From Pseudoalteromonas sp. MSK9-3 (GTDB lineage: Bacteria; Pseudomonadota; Gammaproteobacteria; Enterobacterales; Alteromonadaceae), in assembly GCF_003590335.1 (NCBI RefSeq), contig NZ_MIET01000007.1:124001-188000 (forward strand): a stretch of DNA of 64,000 nt, read 5' to 3'. Both the position numbers and the translations under genes were made by a program. The notes beneath the pieces are model-generated. The model had not been told where the DNA came from. It did no database searches and was given only the letters and a program-made list of their open reading frames with translations. How positions within the stretch are numbered: the first letter of the stretch is position 1; each line of letters starts with the position of its first letter. Positions 1 to 9,479 of this stretch are shown here, piece by piece.

Positions 1-945
1 AATACCAATAAGCGCGACGTAAAGTCGCGCCTACGTTTAATCACACAACCGCTATTTTTATGGCAACACCACCGCCCGTAGGCGAGGTTTTATACCTCGC
101 ATTACTTAGGTTTATACCTCGCATTACTTAGGTTTATACCTCGCATTATTTAGGTTTTATGCCTCGTATTATTTAATGCGTGGTGCCATCCGGTGTGGTG
201 TTAAATGCCAATAAGCGCGACATAAAGTCGCGCCTACGTTTAACCACACAACCGCTATTTTTATGGCAACACCGCCGCCCGTAGGCGAGGTTTTATACCT
301 CGCATTGTTTGGGTTTTATGCCTCGCATTATTTAATGCGTGGTGCCACCCGATGTGGTGTTAAATACCAATAAGCGCGACATAAAGTCGCGCCTACGTTT
401 AATCACCTGACCGCTATATTTATGGCTATACCACCGCCCGTAGGCGAGGCTTCATGCCTCGCATTATTTAGGTTTTACACCTCGCATTAACTTGGGTTTT
501 GTACCTCGTATTATTTAATGCGTGGTGCCATCCGGTGTGGTGTTAAATACCAATAAGCGCGACATAAAGTCGCGCCTACGTTTAATCACCTAACCGCTAT
601 TTTTACGGCTATGCCACCGCCCGTAGGCGAGGCTTCATGCCTCGCATTATTAAGGTTTTATACCTAGCATTAATTTGGGTTTTATACCTCACGTTATTTG
701 AGCGCTGCGCCATTCGGTTCGGTGTTAAATACCAACAAGCGCGACGTGAAGTCGCGCCTACGTTTAATCACATAACCGCTATTTTTATGGCAACACCACG
801 GCCCGTAGGCGAGGCTTCATGCCTCGCATCACTTAGGTTTATACCTCGCATTGTTTGAGCTTTATGCCTCGCATTATTTAATGCGCTGCGCCATCCGATT
901 CGGTGTTAAATACTAACAAGCGCGACATAAAGTCGCGCCTACGGT
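1..945. repeat. Tandem two-hairpin intergenic repeats, block 1 (six units)
   Basis: Six imperfect units; the GCGCGAC arm starts at about 12, 215, 374, 557, 739 and 920, so the spacing is 159-203 bp. Each unit has hairpin A, GCGCGAC-RTRAA-GTCGCGC, followed by CTACG. After about 50 bp most units carry hairpin B, CGTAGGCGAGG-TTTTATR-CCTCGC. The CCTACG after A is complementary to the CGTAGG before B, so the two could fold as one larger structure. Between units lie further degenerate copies of the 'ttatacctcgcatta' phrase and a 'ccatccggtgtggtgttaaat' phrase. No credible gene lies here: the one sizeable ORF (637-858, plus) is a translation of the repeats. The block follows the last tail gene of the left cluster. 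Confidence 0.9.
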
Positions 946-1941
946 TTATGAGGTAGGTACTTTTGAGGTCATGTTTAGGCTGCCAAAATTCATACGGCCT
1001 GTATTTGCGCCTGCAAAATATAAGGGGCGTACTTTTCGTATTTGGCTGTGAGCAATGGCCGCTTTACAAAGCTGGCCTTGGTTGCCATTCACTTGGCCTA
1101 GTGAATCGCCAAACCAACCGCCTTGCCACGTACCAACCCAATGGCGCTGAGCTAGCACCTTTTGTTGGCTATAAGTACGGTAACGCACAATATGGTTAGG
1201 CAAGCGAGACGGCACGCGACCGCTTAAATAATATCGCCACGGTTGTACGGTATCTAATTGGTCGCTGGTTTTTACCCGTGTGCGCTGGTGGCCAAAATGT
1301 AATTGCTGCGCTGAGGCATCAATTGACTGGCGGTTATAACTGGCAAAACTGGCTTTGCAGAGCACTTTGCCATGCTCTTTAACCAGCACCCCAGAATGAT
1401 CTGACAATATATGCCCAAACCCCGCTCTTTGCCCTGATAGCGTTTGATTGCGTACATCATACCCATTGTATAAACGCGTCAGTTTAGCGCTCACCGGGGC
1501 GGAAAGTTGCGCCAATTTGGTCACATTACTGGTTCGGCCTTTTGGCAACTCCCCTAAGTCGAGCTGGTAGGTGTAATGATGCCGGCCAGAGTCGGTGTTT
1601 TCAATTGTCACATTAGGTAAATTGAGCCAGCCCAACGCCATTTCTAAACTTTTAGGGGTACCGCGAATGCGCTGCCATGCCAGCCCGTCTTTTAACGTTT
1701 GTCGTAAATTGGGGCTATAGGGTAATAATGCCTCTAGGCCATATTCCCACACCAGCCACATTAATAGCGCGTCGTTCGGATCGGCTTTTAAAGTACTTAA
1801 TTGTGCAATGGCGTCGTCATAGGGCGCATGTTGTTGGCTTAATAACGCTTGTTGCTGTAACTGACTATGGTTGGGGGGCAAAAGTTGCTGCTTGGGTCGT
1901 TCGTCTTCGATCGGCGGCAACGGTGTGTGCATAGCGTGCAT
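946..1941 (-). CDS. P2 gpI-like phage tail protein I, long variant (331 aa)
   Basis: Tail protein I of P2-type contractile tails sits at the baseplate wedge periphery and links it to the fibre protein. Residues about 40-110 hold the family core: a short N-terminal helix region, then MWLVWEYGLEAL, LRQTLKDGLAWQRIRGTPKSL and an ALGWL segment that matches the usual 'gpI LPWLAW ... R.I.GT...L..AL' pattern. The remaining roughly 200 residues are not the standard gpI C-terminus and resemble nothing I recognise. They are rich in Tyr, Gln, Arg and Gly and probably form a fibre-attachment or adaptor domain. Start ATG 1941 has GAGG six bases upstream; a second ATG lies at 1932. It begins 7 bp after the J gene, so it is co-transcribed with it. 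No fibre gene follows; the repeat block begins immediately. Confidence 0.75.
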   Translation of the reverse strand: MHAMHTPLPPIEDERPKQQLLPPNHSQLQQQALLSQQHAPYDDAIAQLSTLKADPNDALLMWLVWEYGLEALLPYSPNLRQTLKDGLAWQRIRGTPKSLEMALGWLNLPNVTIENTDSGRHHYTYQLDLGELPKGRTSNVTKLAQLSAPVSAKLTRLYNGYDVRNQTLSGQRAGFGHILSDHSGVLVKEHGKVLCKASFASYNRQSIDASAQQLHFGHQRTRVKTSDQLDTVQPWRYYLSGRVPSRLPNHIVRYRTYSQQKVLAQRHWVGTWQGGWFGDSLGQVNGNQGQLCKAAIAHSQIRKVRPLYFAGANTGRMNFGSLNMTSKVPTS

Positions 1942-1948
1942 AAATACC

Positions 1949-2785
1949 TCACTGACATAGTTTTAATGTGATCGCCCCCATGGCCGCACATTGCGTTTTA
2001 TCTATATTTTGTCGCTTATCAGGCTTATGTAACACCACATCGCGTACCCCTTTTTTGTGGAGCTGTGCGCTTAGCCAACTGGGGGTTAGGTCCCAGCCGA
2101 GGCGCGCCTCTTGCTCCCATGCTAGTGTTAACGCTGCTTGCAACTCGTTAAATACCCGCTCTGAGGTGTTTTCTTGCAAATATACATCTGCCTCCACCTC
2201 TATGTATTTCAAGTCAGCTTTATTCACTTCTACGGTGTCGGTAAGCATTTTCACGTCACTGGCGGTTACTGCCTGTGTTACCTTGCTCACTACCTCGTCT
2301 ACATCATGATCTTTTTCACCCAACACGGTAACGGTAACCACGCCGTCTTTTAGGCTTTGTACCGACACGTCTAATATTTCAGTGGGTGCCGCATTAAGGG
2401 CATGTTTACGATAATGCACGCCACTGCCAGCGGTACTCGAGGCAATGGTGTTATCACGAATACGCAAACGGTAATCTTCGTCAGACTCTTTGTCTAAGCG
2501 CGACACGCCGTAGAACGCGCCTAAGTGCAGTAAGTCGTTATTTTTTGCTTTGGCTAATAAATTAGACGCCGCCGCTTCGTTAATACGCTGGCGCAACAGC
2601 GCTTCGCGGTAACTCTCTACCTGTAGCCATACATTAATTGGGTCGCTTTCAAGCTCCAATGCTTGTGCGTATTCAGGAGCATATTCAATAAAGCGCGCTT
2701 TACGCTCAGTCAATATGTCTTGATACGACAACGATTCAATAATGTTGGGTTCAGGCAGGGTTTGTAAATCAATATGTGTGGTCAT
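1949..2785 (-). CDS. Baseplate J-like protein (278 aa)
   Basis: Baseplate wedge protein of the P2 gpJ family. Visible family features are the N-terminal 'PNIIESLSYQDIL' segment, 'LELESDPINVWLQVESYREALLRQRINEAA' around residues 45-75, 'HLGAFYGVSR' and 'DEDYRLRIRD' near 90-110, and the C-terminal 'L..QLHKKGVRDVVLHKP' strand pattern. At 278 residues it is slightly shorter than P2 gpJ (about 300). It is the fourth J paralogue in transcription order in this window. It is preceded by 157 bp of AT-rich sequence with degenerate short repeats and followed 7 bp later by a gpI gene. The family assignment is secure; its partner fibre is not evident. Confidence 0.88.
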   Translation of the reverse strand: MTTHIDLQTLPEPNIIESLSYQDILTERKARFIEYAPEYAQALELESDPINVWLQVESYREALLRQRINEAAASNLLAKAKNNDLLHLGAFYGVSRLDKESDEDYRLRIRDNTIASSTAGSGVHYRKHALNAAPTEILDVSVQSLKDGVVTVTVLGEKDHDVDEVVSKVTQAVTASDVKMLTDTVEVNKADLKYIEVEADVYLQENTSERVFNELQAALTLAWEQEARLGWDLTPSWLSAQLHKKGVRDVVLHKPDKRQNIDKTQCAAMGAITLKLCQ

Positions 2786-2942
2786 GCCACTCCCTGTAAA
2801 ACGGTAGAATCAGCGAACTAAACGCCTGATGTTAAAAGATGAAATTTAAATATAAAATTGAACGATGAAGTTAAAAACTGCACGCTAAGTTATAAGACTC
2901 AGTTATAAAGCTAAAAGATGATTTAAACATGCATTACACTGC

Positions 2943-3500
2943 CTAATTTGCAGGGTCTACGTAAGCATCAAACTCCAGTGTGTTAAACGCCAATCTAAAA
3001 GGCGCGCCAATGCGCTCAAGCCCTGCGTTTAAACGCTCGGCAGTAATAATATAATTGCCCGATTGCTCAAACTTGCCCTGCATTGTGACAATGCCGTCTT
3101 TGATGTTCGCCACAAAACGTATGTCATCAACTGGTTGTGTTGCGTTAATGACTCGTTCAACCATGACCATTAAACCGCCATCGGGCAAACCTTCGGCATT
3201 GGCAGTAATGGTGAATGACTCATCTTTGGGTAACCACCAAATGTTGCCGATAAGCTGGGCGTTGGGACTGGTGACTGTGGTGTTTGTTAGCGCTATTGAT
3301 GGCAACTCAGTACTTTGTGAGTTGATGTATTTATTGACATCGTAATCACTTGGTATCGTTTTAGTGCCAACATAATTACTTAATAAATAGCTTTCATTCT
3401 CAATTATTACAACCGATTGATTTTCAAATGTGCTGATATCATCAAGGAGCTGTGGCGCTATTAAGCCTGAGTTTATTTTAATGAGAAGCTGCATAATCAT
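2943..3500 (-). CDS. Unknown protein in tail-fibre cassette (185 aa)
   Basis: I do not recognise a family. The protein begins with a short hydrophobic/beta segment (MIMQLLIKINSGLI), has a central Ser/Thr/Asn-rich stretch, and from about residue 95 looks like an immunoglobulin-like beta-sandwich (WWLPKDESFTITAN, then alternating hydrophobic strands to the end). There is no signal peptide or TM segment. It overlaps the end of the upstream gene by 23 bp (or 17 bp from ATG 3494), so it is translationally coupled to it. Its position two genes after the long fibre suggests a fibre-tip, cap or chaperone role, by context only. Confidence 0.6.
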   Translation of the reverse strand: MIMQLLIKINSGLIAPQLLDDISTFENQSVVIIENESYLLSNYVGTKTIPSDYDVNKYINSQSTELPSIALTNTTVTSPNAQLIGNIWWLPKDESFTITANAEGLPDGGLMVMVERVINATQPVDDIRFVANIKDGIVTMQGKFEQSGNYIITAERLNAGLERIGAPFRLAFNTLEFDAYVDPAN

Positions 3501-4389
3501 ACCCCAAGTGATGCTGAATAACGTTAGCGACGAAACCCTCTAAAGATTCAAAATCCCAGTAGAGACAGTCAGTATACTGTATGCCCGTTCCACCATAGTT
3601 AGGGTTAAATATTCCTGAATCAATCCTTCCGATTAACGCAACAGACGGTGATATTTGCATACCTCCACTGTGGGGCAAATTTACACTGTTCACCATGGGT
3701 ATTCTGACGTTAGAGGATTCCAACGCGCCGCAATCTAAGATTAAATCCAAACAAAATGCGGGGCTTCCAGAGTGATTAGATGATGCAGCCCTTAATCCGC
3801 CATATTGCACTCGGCCGCTGCATAACGTAATGCCTGTCGGTTGGAGTTTGCTGTGCGTTTGATTGCTTAACGAGAGTGTCGATATATCTACATCATATTT
3901 ATAATACTGCGCTGTATTGTTGTGGTTGCTATGTGTCACTATTTTTAAAGTGTTATTGAAGTATTCGAACGTCTTAAACCAGTTTGGAAAAGATCCATTA
4001 ATTTGGGGTATCGTTGCTCCCTCCATGATTTCTCCATTTGATTTATTAAACGAAGCAAGTGCATTAATATCAATGCCATTTCCATTTCCTTGATCGTAAT
4101 TAATAGCCACTATTACTTTATTATCAATAAAAAATGGTGTTGAAATCATATTCATATTCAGCTTATAAGTGTGTGCATTGAAAGCCCAGACAACTTCATC
4201 ATCATTTGTATAATACACCACTTGCCTAGCTGACATTTTTAAATAGAAGCTTGGGTTTTCAACGTCAATAAAATACGCCCAACCATCGTCAGCGCTTTTC
4301 GTCATGAATTTTGAATTCGGAAATATCTTTCGCTTAGGATACTCAAATGAATACACATTATCACTCACTAACTCACTAACACTTTTCAC
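3478..4389 (-). CDS. Unknown protein downstream of long tail fibre (303 aa)
   Basis: Not recognised. The sequence alternates aromatic and hydrophobic residues as in a beta-propeller or beta-sandwich (GWAYFIDVENPSFYLKMSA; VVWAFNAHTYKLNMN; YKYDVDISTLSLSN; ALIGRIDSG), with no membrane segment. I placed the start at GTG 4389, because GGGAG lies eight bases upstream and the codon overlaps the fibre stop as TAGTG. A TTG at 4404 is an in-frame alternative. Tight coupling to the 1501-residue fibre suggests that it is a fibre accessory, such as a receptor-recognition or assembly factor. That role is inferred from position. Confidence 0.6.
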   Translation of the reverse strand: MKSVSELVSDNVYSFEYPKRKIFPNSKFMTKSADDGWAYFIDVENPSFYLKMSARQVVYYTNDDEVVWAFNAHTYKLNMNMISTPFFIDNKVIVAINYDQGNGNGIDINALASFNKSNGEIMEGATIPQINGSFPNWFKTFEYFNNTLKIVTHSNHNNTAQYYKYDVDISTLSLSNQTHSKLQPTGITLCSGRVQYGGLRAASSNHSGSPAFCLDLILDCGALESSNVRIPMVNSVNLPHSGGMQISPSVALIGRIDSGIFNPNYGGTGIQYTDCLYWDFESLEGFVANVIQHHLGYDYAASH

Positions 4390-7300
4390 TATTGCATCTC
4401 CCAATTTTTTGCTGAATTTAATATAAATGTGAGCGTGCAGTGTCTATCAAATAGCACGCTGGTATCTGTGAGCATGGTTGTGCCGCGCATCATGGCGATA
4501 TGCTCTGACCTTCCATTTTGTGAACCATGGGTTTTAATCGTCGGTGTTACGGCCATGGCTTTTGATGCAACGACCGTGGTGCCTTCGCTTAGATTTGTCA
4601 CATCTGGCAATGTAAATGTGGCGGTGGCGGTTAAATGGTTTTTGCTGTTTGCAGTGAGTGTGCCGCTGGCTTTCACTGTGCGCTTTTCTGCATAGCTTGA
4701 AATATTGCCCGCGTGTGCCACTTCATGCCCATTTATTTGCATGCCGGTAGCGCCACTTGAGCTTAATTGGCGACCAAAAAGCTTTACGGTATGTGCATGC
4801 TCATATGTAAAGCCTGCGGTGTCGTAACTGCCTATGCTTACATTGTCATTGGTATATGACAATACATCGCAGCGTAATGAGAGTGGGTTGCCGCTGAGCA
4901 GCTTAGCTTGGATTAAATATTGCTCGTTATTGTTGCTAATTATTTTTAGCTGAATTGTTGTGTAACCACCGCATAATGAATCAATCACAATGTCTTGGTG
5001 GTGATTCACTAATATAGCCGCATTGACATTAACAACAGTACCGTTTGATGTGCCTTTTAATTGCAAGTTAATACTTGAAGAAAGTCCGTACCCCTCTATT
5101 TTTGCAATCGTCGTAAAACCATCTTTATTGACGACGGGCGTAATTCCATAATGCCGCTGAAATGCCCCGACATCCGCCGCGCTGGGTTTATACCCTTCAT
5201 GATATACGCGTTTGCTGTAACCTGAGCCCGCGTAGATTTCGCCATTAACGTTCACATTTTTGTCAAACCAATGACTTGATCTATCTGTTGCGTAATGACA
5301 ATGACCTGAGTTTTTTGGCCCAATATCAACATACCCGTGGTTTGTTTTAATCCTTAGTGAATTACCGCCCCCTTTTGATAAATTGGTATTGCCATCTCCA
5401 AGTAACAATGCGCTGCGAAATTGCACCCATGTGTTTTGGTGATGCATTTTCATGGCCCAGTTATCAGCAACGTTATCTGGGCCTAAGTTACCCATGCCGA
5501 TATAGCTGCGGCCATCTCCTGTATAGCTTAGGTGTAATGATGCATTATCATGACGGCCACTTTCACCCAGTGAGATACCCGCTGCTTGTTCGTTTGTAGC
5601 GCTGCCAGAGCTTGCGCTATCGAGCGTTAACCATGGGTTGTTTTTGATAATATTAATATCAGCGCCATAGTCGAAGCCTTGGCCGTTGGTGTATTTAAAT
5701 GCAACGAGGCCGTTAACTGTGTCCCATATTCCTGTGGCGCCATTTGCGGTATTAGGCGTCCATATATAACTGTCTGAGCCAGTCATTTTTAAGTCGCCTT
5801 TGACTTTCAAATCCCCCTCAATTGACCACGTACCATACCCCCTGACTACGGGCCAGTCTGCCGCATGATTAATGGCAAGCTCAGTTTCATGACCCACCAA
5901 GGCACGCTTGCTACGTATCTTAAAATCTTGACCATTTACATCAATCAATGAGCTTTCAAATCGGGCGAGCTTGTCGCTAATATCTGCGGGTGTGGGCTTA
6001 TGCTTGCTCGTATATATTTCAGCCCACGACTCCCAGTTACCACTGTTTTGTGTTCTTACATACCAACGGTTCGTACGCCAATCGCTCGCCATCTGTGTTG
6101 ACCAATCAGCACTATACGATAACGTTTGTAATGCATGGTCCACGCCTGCCGGTTTATTTTCGGCTCCACCGTATAGATATTTAAAAGTGACACCTTGTGA
6201 GTCAACTTCGTTAGCATTAATCGTGCTTTCTGTTTTTAAATAGTTAGCTGGCACAGCACCGACGTCTGATGCCATCAACCCTGCTCGCGCCTCACTGATC
6301 ACCTGTGCTTTGGTTTTGCCTTCTAATTTTGCCGCATCGACTGCCTTGGCGGTTTTGCCAAGGTACTTATCTTTTAAGCTCTTACCAGCTTCAATAAAAT
6401 TAGGTGATGCAACTGCGCCACGAAATTCCCAGTCGTTGTTTGAATGCAAGTTTTTAGCCGTCCAATGGAAGTGACCTTCACTTTTTCTAAATAACGTAAC
6501 ATAGTCAGCACCTGCCCCTGTGGTGGCAGGGGTATTGTCGCCATTGTATTCGATGCCGCCACCATGCCTGAATGATTGCCCCACATAAACACGCCCTGTA
6601 GTTTGAGCATTATCAGTCCCAGAACACACATTAAGCGCTGCCAAGCCTGCATCATCGGCATTAATATTCACTATAGTGCTAGTGCCATTGTCAAAGGTGG
6701 CATTTTTAAACGATGGTGAGGTGTTTACTTGAGCAAGCCCGTTTCTCGCTTCGCTAATGACCTGTGCTTTGGTTTTGCCTTCGAGTTTAGCTGCATCGAC
6801 TGCTTTAGCAGCTTTGCCAAGGTAACGGCTATCGAGCGGGCTTTTTAACCAGTCTGCTATGGCAGTAGGGTTTGAGCAATAACGGGTGTAATTATCAGCA
6901 TGGTTATTGACTCTAAAAGCAATGGCACCGTTCATTGTCGTTTGGTTTGGGTAAGTTGCTCTGAGTAAGCGCGCTTGTAAATCCCCAGCCGCATTTCTTT
7001 TCACAATGGTATTGGCTGTTGGCTCGGTGGCATCAATTGCGCCATTGAGTTTGCTTGAGTCTACTGCTTTAGCAGCTTTGCCAAGGTATTTGTCACTGAG
7101 CTTTGTGCCAGCTTCATATACATCTCCAGTGGTATGAATACGCCCATGAGATGCATCCAAAAATATTCTGGCATCGCCATCGGCCGCAACATACATGCCC
7201 CATCCAGCACCATCGGGGACAAAACTTGCGTTACCATGAGCATACCCAATGCCGTACATATTATTTAGTTCAGTTTCATTAGGCTGATAGTTACTACCAA

Positions 7301-8894
7301 TGGTATAAATAGGGTTAGTTTTACGCTCATTTGGGCCAATATTGTTATACGAACCAACTAAATATCCGCTATTGTGTGAATTGCGTTCAATGTTGCCTCT
7401 AAAACGCCACGTGCCACCTGCATCAACGTGTGACCAGTCTGAATTGTAATTAATGACTAATCTGTCATCAAAACCGACTAAAGCGCGCTTGCTGCGAATT
7501 TTAAAGTCATGACCATGGGTTGTAATTTTAGAAGTTTCAAAATCGTTAAGTTTTACACTAATATCTGCGGGTGTTGGCTTATTTTGTGTAGAGTATGTAT
7601 TGGCAAAAAACTCAAACGGTTTGGCATTTGCGTGACTTTGACAAGCTATCCAACATTTATATTCAAACGGGTATCTACTGCTGCCATGATGGTTTTCAAA
7701 TACCGGTTGATTATTAACAATTGCAATTGAAGGGTGGTTACTAACATCAGTTGTGCCGTAGATTTTATTGGCACTCCATGTGCTGCCGTATTTTGTAAAG
7801 CGCCCAACAAAGTTAGTACTTGTACCAGTCATGTCTGTAGAGCCGAAGACTAAAATGTCACACGCAGTCGCGGGTAAATCTGGGAATGGCACAGTGCTGT
7901 TTGCTGGTATCGTTAAGCGAAATGAGCGGTCGTAAAAATTACTCGACTGATAATCAATGTGTGTAAGTCCCGCTCGCGCCTCGCTAATTACCTCTGCCTT
8001 GGTTTTGCCTTCTAATTTAGCTGTATCTACCGCTTTGGCGGTTTTGCCAAGGTACTTATCTTTTAAGCTGGTGCCAGCTTCAATAAAATTAGGCGATTTA
8101 ACTGCACCGCGAAATTCCCAGTCATTGTTATGAACATGGTTCTTTGCTGTCCAATTTAAACCGCTACCGTCGCTTCTAAATAAACTGATATAGTCAGCAC
8201 CTGCCCCCGTTGTTACAGGATTATTGTCACCGTTGTATTCAATGCCGCCACCATGATGCAATGATTGCCCCACATAAACACGGCCTGTGGTTTGGTCATT
8301 ACCTACTCCATCCAATGAGCACACATTTAAGGTCGCCAAGCCCGCGTTATCAGCGACTATATTTACCGTGGTACTGGTGCCGTTATCAAAGGTCCAGTTT
8401 TTGCCGACTTGGGTTAATACACTGAGTTCGCTGTGATCAACCTGATCGCTCACCCACTCTTTGGTGGCATAAATCACAGACGGATCGATTTTCTCGCTGA
8501 TAACTTGGGCATTAACAACATCAATCACGGCTTTTATGCCCAGCTCTGCAGCGGCGTTATCGGCCGCTGCTGGTTTGTAGGTTTCTGGGTAATTAATAAT
8601 GGCAAATGCTTGGCCGTCGTCGGTATAAAAAGCCGCTTCACGAACGTAAAAGCCGCCTTCTGTGGCAGGTACAACGCCAACCACTTCTATGAGCGCATTA
8701 TTGTTGGTTAATTGCTTTAAAGAGCTGGTATGACTGCGGTACTTGAGGTTAGACAGGTCGTCAGAGGTGTGCGTTATTTGCCCGTCGCCGACGGCAAATT
8801 CACTGATTTTTACAGTGTGCTTATTGGCAATGGCCGCCAATACTTTCTCACGGCCAGCGCGCGTGAGTATGGTCCAATATTGAGAATTTGACAT
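4389..8894 (-). CDS. Giant tail fibre: tail-collar N-terminus fused to modular shaft (1501 aa)
   Basis: Residues about 1-150 are a DUF3751/P2 gpH-type phage tail-collar domain: MSNSQYWTILTRAGREKVLAA, ISEFAVGDG, then 'GGFYVREAAFYTDDGQAFAI'. This part should anchor the fibre to gpI. The rest is a long beta-rich shaft with internal repeats. Four 'YLGKxAKAVD' linkers occur, mostly followed by 'AKLEGKTKA.VISEAR'. Residues about 168-310 are repeated at about 735-880 (both begin FDNGTST and carry TTGRVYVGQS, GGGIEYNGDN, NNDWEFRGAV). A 'TPADIS ... DFKIRSKRALVG' block also occurs twice. The C-terminus has a Ser/Thr/Asn-rich tip without an obvious peptidase chaperone domain. In the other cassettes of this window the collar and the fibre are separate genes. 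It starts 12 bp after the gpI gene. Confidence 0.88.
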   Translation of the reverse strand: MSNSQYWTILTRAGREKVLAAIANKHTVKISEFAVGDGQITHTSDDLSNLKYRSHTSSLKQLTNNNALIEVVGVVPATEGGFYVREAAFYTDDGQAFAIINYPETYKPAAADNAAAELGIKAVIDVVNAQVISEKIDPSVIYATKEWVSDQVDHSELSVLTQVGKNWTFDNGTSTTVNIVADNAGLATLNVCSLDGVGNDQTTGRVYVGQSLHHGGGIEYNGDNNPVTTGAGADYISLFRSDGSGLNWTAKNHVHNNDWEFRGAVKSPNFIEAGTSLKDKYLGKTAKAVDTAKLEGKTKAEVISEARAGLTHIDYQSSNFYDRSFRLTIPANSTVPFPDLPATACDILVFGSTDMTGTSTNFVGRFTKYGSTWSANKIYGTTDVSNHPSIAIVNNQPVFENHHGSSRYPFEYKCWIACQSHANAKPFEFFANTYSTQNKPTPADISVKLNDFETSKITTHGHDFKIRSKRALVGFDDRLVINYNSDWSHVDAGGTWRFRGNIERNSHNSGYLVGSYNNIGPNERKTNPIYTIGSNYQPNETELNNMYGIGYAHGNASFVPDGAGWGMYVAADGDARIFLDASHGRIHTTGDVYEAGTKLSDKYLGKAAKAVDSSKLNGAIDATEPTANTIVKRNAAGDLQARLLRATYPNQTTMNGAIAFRVNNHADNYTRYCSNPTAIADWLKSPLDSRYLGKAAKAVDAAKLEGKTKAQVISEARNGLAQVNTSPSFKNATFDNGTSTIVNINADDAGLAALNVCSGTDNAQTTGRVYVGQSFRHGGGIEYNGDNTPATTGAGADYVTLFRKSEGHFHWTAKNLHSNNDWEFRGAVASPNFIEAGKSLKDKYLGKTAKAVDAAKLEGKTKAQVISEARAGLMASDVGAVPANYLKTESTINANEVDSQGVTFKYLYGGAENKPAGVDHALQTLSYSADWSTQMASDWRTNRWYVRTQNSGNWESWAEIYTSKHKPTPADISDKLARFESSLIDVNGQDFKIRSKRALVGHETELAINHAADWPVVRGYGTWSIEGDLKVKGDLKMTGSDSYIWTPNTANGATGIWDTVNGLVAFKYTNGQGFDYGADINIIKNNPWLTLDSASSGSATNEQAAGISLGESGRHDNASLHLSYTGDGRSYIGMGNLGPDNVADNWAMKMHHQNTWVQFRSALLLGDGNTNLSKGGGNSLRIKTNHGYVDIGPKNSGHCHYATDRSSHWFDKNVNVNGEIYAGSGYSKRVYHEGYKPSAADVGAFQRHYGITPVVNKDGFTTIAKIEGYGLSSSINLQLKGTSNGTVVNVNAAILVNHHQDIVIDSLCGGYTTIQLKIISNNNEQYLIQAKLLSGNPLSLRCDVLSYTNDNVSIGSYDTAGFTYEHAHTVKLFGRQLSSSGATGMQINGHEVAHAGNISSYAEKRTVKASGTLTANSKNHLTATATFTLPDVTNLSEGTTVVASKAMAVTPTIKTHGSQNGRSEHIAMMRGTTMLTDTSVLFDRHCTLTFILNSAKNWEMQ
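6260..8400. repeat. Long intragenic duplication in the fibre gene (about 6260-6700 and 7955-8400)
   Basis: Two segments of about 440 bp inside the fibre gene are clearly related at both DNA and protein level. Both read, on the coding strand, from an FDNGTST motif through an NDWEFRGAV motif to the KTKA(E/Q)VISEARAGL linker. The intervening 1.2 kb encodes other shaft modules. Such repeats can recombine to change fibre length. Confidence 0.75.
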
Positions 8895-8906
8895 AAGGTG
8901 TATTCT

Positions 8907-9479
8907 TTAATGAGTATAAGGATAAATGGTGGTCATTGAGGAGCTACAATGAATGCTGTTAAGTTCAACCACAGGTTTGGCTTGCAAGTTCATATGCAAG
9001 TTATAGTCAACCGATTTACGCTTAGCGCGGTCAATAAGCTTGCGGGTTTCTTTAATGAGCGGTAAATCTATGCCACGGTGCGACACATACACGTCAACCC
9101 GAAAAGTGCCGGGTTCTGACATGGGCTGATGCTCAAACCATTCGCTGATCTGCGCGCCCATATCAAAGTGCGCCAAGGCATTGGTAATGGCAAAACGAGT
9201 CCCTAAATATTGATGCTGCTGGTAGCTGTCGGCTACCAATTGGCGCTTAATGGCTTCAGGCCAGCTTTCGTCCCACTCTTTTATACCTTGGCTCCACGCC
9301 AACCAAGGTAGCAGTGCTAACGGGCAATTCGCAGGCTGCCAAAGCGTTGCGACTACATCAGCCCCTTGTTCAAGGGTGGTTAGCTCTTGGCCAATTAGGG
9401 TTTGTAACTGAGTTTGCAGTGCGCTGCCTTGATGTAGCGGTTGAAATGGGGTGTCACTGTCATCTATCGCATCGCTCAT
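8907..9479 (-). CDS. P2 gpI-like phage tail protein I, short canonical form (190 aa)
   Basis: Tail protein I connecting the baseplate to the fibre. The family signature is complete: 'LWQPANCPLALLPWLAWSQGIKEWDESWPEAIKRQLV' at about residues 45-85, 'HQYLGTRFAITNAL' next, then 'ISEWFEH' and a 'FRVDVYV ... ID' strand region. At 190 residues it is the normal P2 gpI length, unlike the other three gpI genes here, which carry 100-140 extra C-terminal residues. It overlaps the upstream J gene by 4 bp (ATGA) and is followed 12 bp later by the 1501-residue fibre. Confidence 0.92.
   Translation of the reverse strand: MSDAIDDSDTPFQPLHQGSALQTQLQTLIGQELTTLEQGADVVATLWQPANCPLALLPWLAWSQGIKEWDESWPEAIKRQLVADSYQQHQYLGTRFAITNALAHFDMGAQISEWFEHQPMSEPGTFRVDVYVSHRGIDLPLIKETRKLIDRAKRKSVDYNLHMNLQAKPVVELNSIHCSSSMTTIYPYTH

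Noticed and set aside
637-858. Plus-strand ORF of 73 codons in the left repeat block
   Set aside because: It is a translation of the hairpin repeats, with no ribosome-binding site and no protein-like composition.
1-945. CRISPR array
   Set aside because: The repeats are 160-200 bp units with internal hairpins and related sequence between them, not short identical repeats with unique spacers, and no cas genes are present.
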